This document shows, piece after piece, positions 44,771 through 51,759 of a stretch of 51,759 nt of DNA (position 1 is the stretch's first letter; each line of letters starts with the position of its first letter). The position numbers and the translations under genes were made by a program. Under the pieces are notes generated by a model. It was given only the letters and a program-made list of their open reading frames with translations, was not told where the DNA came from and searched no databases. This stretch comes from Candidatus Didemnitutus sp. (GTDB taxonomy: Bacteria; Verrucomicrobiota; Verrucomicrobiia; Opitutales; Opitutaceae): contig JAMPXH010000015.1 in assembly GCA_023701285.1 (NCBI GenBank), forward strand, positions 1-51,759, written 5' to 3'.

Positions 44771-45511
44771 ATGAAATCTGTCTGTTGGACAAGAAGGCCC
44801 GGGAGTTGGTTGATTCGAATCGCCGGCGTGGCATTGCTCGCGTCCATCTGCCCGGCACAGACTGAGACATCTGCCGTGGGTGCGGCGCGCTATTCAGAAA
44901 TCGCGCGCAAGAAGCGGCAGTTGAGTGATCATTCTGTCACGGTCGTGAAAATTCGCCCGCCAACGTTGCTCACCGCACCGGCGTCGCTTGCGGCTCATGT
45001 GCTGTCCGAAGAGGAGCGGGCGGTAGCCGAACGTCGAGCGAAGAAAAGCTACGAGAGCCTCACCTTGTCCGGCACGGTGTATCTTGATGGTGATCGAGTC
45101 CTGACGGAGTTGACCTGGACAGTCGACGAGCGTCGATACCGCGCCTTCTCCACTGCCGATTTCCGATTGCTGACGCAAATCATGGAACTTGAAACGGAAT
45201 CGTCCGTTTACCTGTGGTTCCCCTTCATCGCCGCCACCGAAGGCTGGCCTGGCGATGCAATTACCGCGCTCGCGCAGCTTGGCAAAAACGGCAAAGAAGC
45301 CGACTACCTGATCGAAGGCGACGTCGGCGAGGTCAATGCGCACATGGATGATGCGTTGGACTACCTTCACGCCTATTACGAACTGAACAAACCAAGTCTG
45401 CGCGCCGCTTTTCTGAAAAGGGAGGCAGAGCAGGAGGAGCGCGACCTGCAGCCCGTTGCGCCCCCGGCAAGCAAGATGATCTATTTCTGGCCGGGCAAAG
45501 CGAAACCTTAA
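44771..45511 (+). CDS. Exported protein of unknown function
   Basis: A 246-residue protein with an N-terminal signal sequence (SWLIRIAGVALLASICPAQT, cleavage likely after the PAQ region). The mature part is hydrophilic, with an alpha-helical centre (HVLSEEERAVAERRAKKSYE) and beta-like segments (LSGTVYLDGDRVLTELTWTV), and ends in a Pro-rich MIYFWPGKAKP tail. I recognise no family. It is 12 bp before the DxDxDG-repeat protein gene, so it is probably the first gene of a four-gene transcript of exported proteins. Codon use is less GC-rich than in the core genes upstream. Confidence 0.75.
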   Translation: MKSVCWTRRPGSWLIRIAGVALLASICPAQTETSAVGAARYSEIARKKRQLSDHSVTVVKIRPPTLLTAPASLAAHVLSEEERAVAERRAKKSYESLTLSGTVYLDGDRVLTELTWTVDERRYRAFSTADFRLLTQIMELETESSVYLWFPFIAATEGWPGDAITALAQLGKNGKEADYLIEGDVGEVNAHMDDALDYLHAYYELNKPSLRAAFLKREAEQEERDLQPVAPPASKMIYFWPGKAKP

Positions 45512-45523
45512 CTGCGATCCTCC

Positions 45524-47323
45524 ATGTTGCACCGCGTTCTGCTTTTGCTCGCATTATTTCCCGTCGCCCCGGCTTGGGCCGCTTCGATGACTTATGAGGA
45601 CGTTGACGCCTTGGAGCAGCACCTAGCCGTCGATAATTCGACTGTGCCGTCAATCTGGACATATTCCTGGCGCTCGCAGCCCGACTGCCACTACCTCGTT
45701 CAAGTCAGCACGGACCTGCAAAATTGGGCTTTTCTTGCCGCCTACAATCCGAGCGGAACCGGTGAAATCTTCGTCATTCATCTCCCGGAAGAAGCCGCGC
45801 CCACGCTTTTCATCCGGTTGATCCGGTTCAGTCCGCTGGACGAAACGGACTCATCGGAAGACGTGGACGGCAACGATTTGCCGGACCCGTGGGAGCGATA
45901 CTATTGGGATGTAACGGGCCAAGATCCCAATGCTGATCCCGACAATGACGACCTGAACAATCGCGAGGAATTCCGGCACGGCACAAACCCGTTGCTCGGC
46001 GACACGGACGACGACGGGATGCCGGATGGCTGGGAAGTGGCTCACGGCCTGAATCCAAAGTCCTCGTCCGATGCAGTCGAGGACCCCGACGGTGACGGCC
46101 TCACGAATCTTCAGGAATACGTGGCCGGCTCCAGCCCGCAGGATTATTACAACGGCAACGCGCCGTTCCCATTCTTCATCGATTTTGAAACGAGTGAAGG
46201 GTTCGTTGCCGGGCCTCTCCAAGGACAGAAAGGCTGGCGCGCCACCCCCGGAGTCATGATTGCCAGCCAAGGGCGCATCAACGGCGCGCTGAGCGTGAGT
46301 ATCCCCGACTCTGCTAATCCCGAACGGATCGATTTCTTTCCGCCGCCGAGTCCTTCCTCGGAGAAAATTCTCTTCGTAGATTTCTACCTCGCTCCCGTGG
46401 TCGGCACGACCCCAGACGAGAGCGTCATCTTCGATTGCTCGGGCGCCCGTGTCGCCTACGTCAAGAACGGCCTCCTCGGAGAATTCCACGTCTTCGATGG
46501 CAACGGCAGCGGGACAGGCGTCTGGCGTCGGATCGAATACAACTACACCGTAGACTTCGATCCCTTCAACGGCATGGCGGAGTGGGAGCCCGAATTCTGT
46601 GTCCGCTTCGATTTCAACCGAAAGTGCTGGGATCTGCAGATCGATGGCGTGGCCGTGGCTGCCAATCTCGGCTTGCTCAATCAAGACATCAGTGCGCTCG
46701 GTAAACTGACAGTCTTTGGCCACACGGCATCGCCCGTCTATTTCGACAGCTTGTTGATCACGGCAGACAACCCGGGCTTCACCGACGTCGACAAGGACAA
46801 CATGCCCGACGACTGGGAGACGCTCGCTGGTCTGGACCCGCTGATCGACGATCGCGATGGAGATGCGGACGGGGACGGCGCGACCAATATCCATGAATAC
46901 ATTTCCGATACCCTGCTCGATCATGCCGATTCCGATGGTGACGGACTGTTGGACGGGTTCGAAATCCGCCACCGGCTCGATCCGTTGATCCCCACTGAAC
47001 CAACCGACGAAGACGGCGATGGGGTCTCCCAAATCCTGGAAGCGATTAACGGCACCGATCCGAACGATTACTACAACGGAGCCACGCCGCAGATCACCAT
47101 CCTGAGCGGGGAAGGAAATCCCGACGGCGAGTTTGTTGCGCTGATCCACAAACCCGACGGGACGCCGTATCCGAGCGCCCCGGTGACATTCGAGGTGCCG
47201 ATAGAGAGCGCGGCCCTCGCCGGCAATCCCGACAGCACCATTACGCATCAGCTCATCAGCACCCGAGCGGACGAGTCCGGCATCGTGCGCGTCTATCTTC
47301 GCCCGGTCACTCCCGAGCCTTGA
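45524..47323 (+). CDS. Secreted DxDxDG calcium-repeat protein
   Basis: A 599-residue exported protein. Signal peptide MLHRVLLLLALFPVAPAWAA. A beta-rich domain (YLVQVSTDLQNWAFLAAYNP) is of the type widespread in Verrucomicrobia surface proteins. The first acidic repeat block is at about residues 113-205 (GDTDDDGMPDGWEVAHGLNP, DPDGDGLTNLQEYVAGSSP). A lectin/LamG-like beta-sandwich follows at about 220-415, then a second acidic block at about 420-525 (DVDKDNMPDDWETLAGLDPL, DSDGDGLLDGFEIRHRLDPL). An Ig-like C-terminal piece ends the protein. The blocks match thrombospondin type 3-like Ca-binding repeats. Likely extracellular and Ca-stabilised; ligand unknown. The gap to the next gene is 10 bp. 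Confidence 0.82.
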   Translation: MLHRVLLLLALFPVAPAWAASMTYEDVDALEQHLAVDNSTVPSIWTYSWRSQPDCHYLVQVSTDLQNWAFLAAYNPSGTGEIFVIHLPEEAAPTLFIRLIRFSPLDETDSSEDVDGNDLPDPWERYYWDVTGQDPNADPDNDDLNNREEFRHGTNPLLGDTDDDGMPDGWEVAHGLNPKSSSDAVEDPDGDGLTNLQEYVAGSSPQDYYNGNAPFPFFIDFETSEGFVAGPLQGQKGWRATPGVMIASQGRINGALSVSIPDSANPERIDFFPPPSPSSEKILFVDFYLAPVVGTTPDESVIFDCSGARVAYVKNGLLGEFHVFDGNGSGTGVWRRIEYNYTVDFDPFNGMAEWEPEFCVRFDFNRKCWDLQIDGVAVAANLGLLNQDISALGKLTVFGHTASPVYFDSLLITADNPGFTDVDKDNMPDDWETLAGLDPLIDDRDGDADGDGATNIHEYISDTLLDHADSDGDGLLDGFEIRHRLDPLIPTEPTDEDGDGVSQILEAINGTDPNDYYNGATPQITILSGEGNPDGEFVALIHKPDGTPYPSAPVTFEVPIESAALAGNPDSTITHQLISTRADESGIVRVYLRPVTPEP

Positions 47324-47333
47324 ACCAATCCCC

Positions 47334-50300
47334 ATGCGTGCGACGCTCTCCGTTACTCTGACCTTGCTGGCTGCCGGCAGCTCGTTCGTCCAGGCGCAGA
47401 CCATCAATCTAAAAGCAGGCAAAGCGCAGTCGAGCGCGCCGGTGCAAAACCGCATCGCGACCGAACTGCCGCCAGCGCCCGATCTCGCGACGGCCTATTT
47501 CTACGTCGAGAAGCTGCCCTTGATGTTACCCGGCGGCGGAACGTTTTTGGCTTCCACCTATGCACTGAACAACGCCGATCACATTTTCGGCGTCGGCGGG
47601 GGCACAGTTCCTATTATCTGGAACGGCTCCTCCGTCGTTTTTTCCGGTCCGTCCAACTACCGCATTAGTTCTGTGTCCGTGGGGAAGCTCAACGATTTCT
47701 CGGACCTCGTGGTCAATCGCGTCACCGGCGGACCGGAAGGGGCTGTGTTCTCCTTTGCCGAATCGGCGGGCTTCACATTGCAACGCACGCTTGCGGGGCG
47801 GGTCGTTCATCTGATCAACGATGCCGGCTGGCTGGTCGCGACCGAACCCGACGACCGGTGGGATAACGAGGAAGGATATTGGGGCCGGCATTACATTCTG
47901 CGTGGTTCGGCAGAAACACCAATCAAGCTCCCGCATGACGCGACTCGCGGTGCCGTTTTTTCCGACCAAAATCTATTCGGCGAGATCGTCGGCAGCGCGG
48001 ATCCCAATTTTGGCAACACGGGCGCTCGTGCCATTTACGTCGCTCCGGATGGCCAATTCCGCTGGCTGCCCGGCGATGCGATCTTTGACCAAGCCCATGC
48101 GATCAACGTGCATGGTCAGATTGTGGGACAAACCGCCGTGCCGGACGGGCCTTTTTATGCCTCGTCCGACCTGCCCGCGTTCTGGGAGAACGGTCGCGGC
48201 GGAAAAATTGAAACTCTTCCAACGGGAAGCATCGGTTACGAGTATGCCTACGCGAATGGCATCAATCGCTGGGGGCAGATCGTCGGCCATACGTCTCAGG
48301 GCGCCGGGCTATGGATCAACAAGAAGCAGGTTGATTTGACGGGGCGGCTCATCAACCCCGATAATCTCACCGTCGCGAATCTCAAGGATATCAACGATGA
48401 TGGCGTCATGCTCGGCGAGACGAATTTCCCGAATTACGCGTCGTTTCGCTTGCGCCCCGTATGGCCTAAACTGGCGGTTGACGCGAACCGCGACGGAGTG
48501 ATTCAAACGAGCGTCAATGACGTTTCCGATACGACCTCGACCGCAGCGCCATACCACTTCTGGGCCAATGATGATGATGACGACGGGGACGACAAGCGCG
48601 CGGCCGCCGACGACATCCCCTTGCCGGAAGGCGACAGCAAGCGCGACTCCGAGAATACCAAGGTCGACGGCATCCGCGACCTGGAGGACTTCTTCCCGGT
48701 CTTCTTCGACATCAAGCAGCTCCTCTCGATGCTGCCGCCGGGAACGAACGACCTCGCCTATTATTTGAAGCACGAGGACTCCGCGCTCGGCGTGGTCTTT
48801 ACGAGCTACACGCGAGCCCAGGCCTTCGACTATCTCCGTGGCTCGCCCACGGCGCTCGATACCGGCTTTGGGCCGGCGCTCACGCAAAAGGCAGGCGATG
48901 CCACAGTCGTGAAAATCACGGCGGCGGGCGTGAACATCTCGACCGCAGGCCAGCCCACGGCGAGCCCGGCCTTCTTCGACCGCATCAGAAACAACGACGG
49001 CGGCGTGTTGCTCGTCGAGGCCAGCAAGGCGACGATCAAACCGCTCGTGCTGGAGGTGCGCAAAAGCGGCATCGTGATCGCAGAAATCTCGCTGCCTCTG
49101 AAAGTCGATCCGGTCGAGACGATGTTCCGATACGTCAACCTGCGCTCCTTCGCGCACGGCACGCCCATCGCCGCGAACAACCAAGGCCCCGGCTACGGCT
49201 CCACCACGCCCACCGCCGCGCCCAACGATCCCTTCACGACGGCGAGCAACCGCAAGAACATGGTCTTCGTTCACGGCTACAACGTGAACGGCGAGGGCGC
49301 GCGCGGGGCGGCAGCGACTGCCTTCAAGCGCTTCTACTGGTCCGGCTCCAAAGCGAAATTTTACGCCGTGCTCTGGCGCGGCGACGACGGGCAGGGCGCG
49401 GGCATCGCCCCGGCGGGCGCCACCCCGGACTACCACCGCAACGTCGGCCACGCTTGGCAGCAGGGGCCGCTCTTCCGCGACTTCCTCGGCACGCTCCAAG
49501 GCGACACCGCGATCATGGCTCACAGCCTCGGAAACGGGGTGACGAAAGTGGCTCTGACCCGTGCCCGCGATCCCAACAATCCCGCGCGTCTCATCCCGGC
49601 TTCGAAGCCAGCGACGGTGAAACATTACTTCGCCGTGGACTCAGCGCTGCCGCTTGAGGCGACATCGGCCAGCGACATCACGACCGAGAGCAAGAGCCGG
49701 ATGCGGCACTCCTGGTGGGCGGAATACGACAGCCAGGAGCGTCTTTGGCCCACCCACTGGCACAAGCTGTTCGAGGGGACGGGCGACGGGCGCGAGGGCC
49801 TCACCTGGCAAAACGTCTTCGCCAATCTGGAGGTAGGCACCAACTTTTACTCCTCAGGCGAGGAGGTGCTGGCCAATCCGGTGAACGACAGCATGCCGGT
49901 GTGGGAACCGCTCTTCTTCGCCGGTCTGCGCGCCTGGATCGCCCAGGAAAAACACAAGGGTGGCAACGGTGTGGCGGCCTCCTTCTTCCGTTCCTGGACG
50001 GCCGGCTGGGTGGAAAACGAAGCGTGGTATGTGCCCATTGTGCCGACGCCGCCCTATGGGTCTCCGCAGACTCGCCGACGCTTCGCCTCCGAGGCGCAGG
50101 ACGTGGCCGCGCCCAACGGCGTGCCCACGTCCGCACTCGCCAGCGAACCCTTTTTCCAGCGCTTCCAAGCGAGCGAAAGCGGCGGTTTTTATCCGGGCTA
50201 CCAAGGCTCCCGGCTCCATGCGCCAATCGGCGACACCAATGCCGACGACGAGGCCCGGAAACTCGTCACCGTCGCCAAGTGCCTCGGCGAGGCTATTCCG

Positions 50301-50531
50301 GCGCTGTCTTATCCGCAGGGCAGCAACCCGGCGAGCGCCTTCACGGGGCCGGGGATGGGCGGTAACTTTAATCTAAACGATGACTACGATCCAAACACTG
50401 GCTTGGGGTTTAAGAATAGCTGGCCTACGTCCCGACCAAGGAACGATTGGCTTCACAGCGACTGCCTAGATGTATCCTACATCTTTCACTTTCGATTTTA
50501 CGATCGCATGAAAATCAACGGAGGACTTTAA
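47334..50531 (+). CDS. Large secreted protein with C-terminal lipase-like hydrolase domain
   Basis: A 1065-residue exported protein with signal peptide MRATLSVTLTLLAAGSSFVQ. The N-terminal half has repeated beta-propeller-like units of the HAF type (INVHGQIVGQTAV, NGINRWGQIVGHTSQ, DINDDGVMLGETNF). The middle has an acidic segment (VDANRDGVIQ, FWANDDDDDGDD). The C-terminal half contains an alpha/beta-hydrolase core: VFVHGYNVNGEGARG with oxyanion His647, and nucleophile elbow Ser731 in AHSLGNG. The catalytic acid and His cannot be assigned with confidence. The TAA stop overlaps the next ATG by one base. Predicted surface or secreted esterase; substrate unknown. Confidence 0.78.
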   Translation: MRATLSVTLTLLAAGSSFVQAQTINLKAGKAQSSAPVQNRIATELPPAPDLATAYFYVEKLPLMLPGGGTFLASTYALNNADHIFGVGGGTVPIIWNGSSVVFSGPSNYRISSVSVGKLNDFSDLVVNRVTGGPEGAVFSFAESAGFTLQRTLAGRVVHLINDAGWLVATEPDDRWDNEEGYWGRHYILRGSAETPIKLPHDATRGAVFSDQNLFGEIVGSADPNFGNTGARAIYVAPDGQFRWLPGDAIFDQAHAINVHGQIVGQTAVPDGPFYASSDLPAFWENGRGGKIETLPTGSIGYEYAYANGINRWGQIVGHTSQGAGLWINKKQVDLTGRLINPDNLTVANLKDINDDGVMLGETNFPNYASFRLRPVWPKLAVDANRDGVIQTSVNDVSDTTSTAAPYHFWANDDDDDGDDKRAAADDIPLPEGDSKRDSENTKVDGIRDLEDFFPVFFDIKQLLSMLPPGTNDLAYYLKHEDSALGVVFTSYTRAQAFDYLRGSPTALDTGFGPALTQKAGDATVVKITAAGVNISTAGQPTASPAFFDRIRNNDGGVLLVEASKATIKPLVLEVRKSGIVIAEISLPLKVDPVETMFRYVNLRSFAHGTPIAANNQGPGYGSTTPTAAPNDPFTTASNRKNMVFVHGYNVNGEGARGAAATAFKRFYWSGSKAKFYAVLWRGDDGQGAGIAPAGATPDYHRNVGHAWQQGPLFRDFLGTLQGDTAIMAHSLGNGVTKVALTRARDPNNPARLIPASKPATVKHYFAVDSALPLEATSASDITTESKSRMRHSWWAEYDSQERLWPTHWHKLFEGTGDGREGLTWQNVFANLEVGTNFYSSGEEVLANPVNDSMPVWEPLFFAGLRAWIAQEKHKGGNGVAASFFRSWTAGWVENEAWYVPIVPTPPYGSPQTRRRFASEAQDVAAPNGVPTSALASEPFFQRFQASESGGFYPGYQGSRLHAPIGDTNADDEARKLVTVAKCLGEAIPALSYPQGSNPASAFTGPGMGGNFNLNDDYDPNTGLGFKNSWPTSRPRNDWLHSDCLDVSYIFHFRFYDRMKINGGL

Positions 50532-51499
50532 TGAAAACACTCTTAACTTCGGCCCTCTGTGGATGGGCGCTTCTTGTATCGCCCGGATGCGTGATCGCAC
50601 AGGAACTCGTGATGCCTGCTGTCCCAATCACGGTTGAGGCGCATGTGCGCGACCCGGAAAGAAGTCCCGTAGAGCATGCCACGGTATATCTAGCTTTGCC
50701 GCGCTACGGTTATCAGGAAAATAAAGGGCAGAAGATCAAAGCTCAGACCAACAAGGAAGGCGTCGCCATCGTGTCGGGAACCGCCCAGCAGGATTATGCA
50801 GTTAGCGTTGAGAAATCTGGCTTTTATCGGACTCAAGGTCCGCACCGCGGTATAAACGACGAAAAGAGCTTCCAAGAATACGCGGTCGGCGTGCAGAAGA
50901 TCGACTTGGAGCTGCGCCCGGTCCGAAATCCCATCTTGGGCATCAGAAAAGGTGTTGATCGTGAACCGCTGCCCTCGACCGACGGTCCGATGAGCTTCGA
51001 TCTTGAAATCGGCGATTGGGTAGCCCCGCACGGCAAAGGCCGCACGGCTGATTTTATCTTCGAACTGGACGGGCGCTTCACTTCGAGCAGGGACTACGAC
51101 CAGAAGTTTACGCTCCGGTTTAGTAGGCTGCAGGACGGCATCACCGTCTTCAAACATCCGAAGAACATCGGCTCGGCCTTGAAGTGGCCGTATGAAGCGC
51201 CGCTCTCCGGCTACGAGTCTTCGCGGACTTGGATTTTGAAATGGAGCATCAAGGAGGGCGGCCGGGGAACGACCATCGATCTAGGTGGAGAAACCAACTA
51301 CCTCTTCCGCGTGCGCAGTGAAGTGGACGAAAAGGGCAACGTCGTCCGTGCACTGTATGGAGTCGTGAGCGGTGATTTTATCCCGGTGGGCGGAAACAAC
51401 GAGATCGGCCGGAACGTGAGCTTCACGTATGCGTTGAATCCGGATTGGACGCGCAACCTCGAGTTTGACCCGGTGAAGACGGCGTCGTCTCCACGCTGA
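50531..51499 (+). CDS. Exported protein with carboxypeptidase-regulatory-like domain
   Basis: A 322-residue exported protein with a signal peptide that may be of lipoprotein type (WALLVSPGCVIAQ). Residues about 35-115 form a carboxypeptidase-regulatory-like/transthyretin-type beta-sandwich (ITVEAHVRDPERSPVEHATV, TNKEGVAIVSGTAQQDYAVS). The C-terminal part is a beta-rich region I cannot name (FSRLQDGITVFKHP, GVVSGDFIPVGGNNEIGRNV). GGAGGA lies 7 nt before the ATG, and the start overlaps the preceding stop, so it belongs to the same operon as the lipase-like gene. Function unknown. Confidence 0.78.
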   Translation: MKTLLTSALCGWALLVSPGCVIAQELVMPAVPITVEAHVRDPERSPVEHATVYLALPRYGYQENKGQKIKAQTNKEGVAIVSGTAQQDYAVSVEKSGFYRTQGPHRGINDEKSFQEYAVGVQKIDLELRPVRNPILGIRKGVDREPLPSTDGPMSFDLEIGDWVAPHGKGRTADFIFELDGRFTSSRDYDQKFTLRFSRLQDGITVFKHPKNIGSALKWPYEAPLSGYESSRTWILKWSIKEGGRGTTIDLGGETNYLFRVRSEVDEKGNVVRALYGVVSGDFIPVGGNNEIGRNVSFTYALNPDWTRNLEFDPVKTASSPR

Positions 51500-51681
51500 A
51501 TTTCGGAGAGCTACGCGGCGCACATCGTAAAGACGGTCAAGTCGTGTCACGGCGTGTGATTCTTGCCCCTGTTTCCGGCCTGCGGGGCGCCGCGTTGCGC
51601 CGGGCGGCAACCGTAGAAATACGCCATGCTCGCGCGCTCCGGCGGCTCGCTTTTGTGGCGTGCGCTTCAAGACTCGCGCGC

Positions 51682-51759
51682 ATGTCCCGCTCCCGTTTAC
51701 CCCACGTCTCCCTCGCTCTCCTTGCGTGTCTGCTCACCTTGCCGCTCGCGGCGCAAACG
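51682..51759 (+). CDS. N-terminus of an exported protein (partial)
   Basis: Open frame from ATG 51682 to the right edge, 26 codons. It encodes a textbook signal peptide: basic start MSRSRLP, hydrophobic core SLALLACLLTLP and small-residue cleavage region LAAQ. Nothing of the mature protein is in view. The 182 bp before it hold no gene. Confidence 0.6.
   Translation, partial: MSRSRLPHVSLALLACLLTLPLAAQT

Overview
The window looks like a chromosomal segment of a GC-rich Gram-negative member of Verrucomicrobiota, most likely Opitutaceae. This is inferred from several signs together: outer-membrane TonB receptors carrying N-terminal STN domains, a SWIB-domain protein, a fungal-type cystathionine gamma-synthase beside metX and a fused aspartokinase/homoserine dehydrogenase, and secreted proteins with DxDxDG calcium repeats and 'value plus distance' domains common in that phylum. 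No rRNA, tRNA, CRISPR array, integrase or transposase was seen.

Layout. 1-9.5 kb: a TetR/HlyD efflux locus cut by the left edge, a DUF393 protein, a cold-shock-type RRM protein, a GNAT acetyltransferase, a SWIB protein, a hybrid-like histidine kinase, two EamA transporters, a secreted alpha/beta hydrolase and a solo LuxR-type HTH protein. 9.6-31 kb: the most distinctive region, three consecutive paralogous modules, each made of an ECF sigma factor, a FecR-type anti-sigma/transducer, an STN-type TonB-dependent receptor and a secreted TlpA-like thioredoxin. A SAM methyltransferase lies between modules 2 and 3. The third receptor has an in-frame TAG 67 codons before its natural C-terminus. The third thioredoxin is a roughly 1000-residue chain of five thioredoxin folds in which domains 1, 3 and 5 keep WCGPC and domains 2 and 4 have lost it. 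31-34 kb: a noncoding stretch rich in structured repeats, then a DsbD-type electron conduit that could reduce the periplasmic thioredoxins. 34-41 kb: sulfur amino acid and homoserine metabolism (CysK, cystathionine gamma-synthase, MetX, ThrA) with an Mpv17-like membrane protein. 41-44.4 kb: a small membrane protein and an adenosylcobalamin-type ribonucleotide reductase. 44.7-51.5 kb: a less GC-rich run of four secreted proteins (hypothetical, DxDxDG-repeat protein, large lipase-like protein, carboxypeptidase-regulatory-like protein), followed by the first 26 codons of another exported protein.

The working model for the central region is signal-responsive uptake. Each receptor would sense its ligand through STN, relay to its FecR, and release its ECF sigma to transcribe the receptor and the downstream thioredoxin. 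Coupling of an outer-membrane importer to a thiol-redox protein, three times over and next to dsbD, suggests the substrate or its maturation involves thiols, disulfides or metals. This is inference.

Noncoding highlights: a 132-bp element present three times with no length variation, which folds into two hairpins with complementary loops and always has an end on the TGA stop codon of a gene; a 29-bp AT-rich palindrome found at two convergent gene junctions; and shared leader motifs in the receptor genes.
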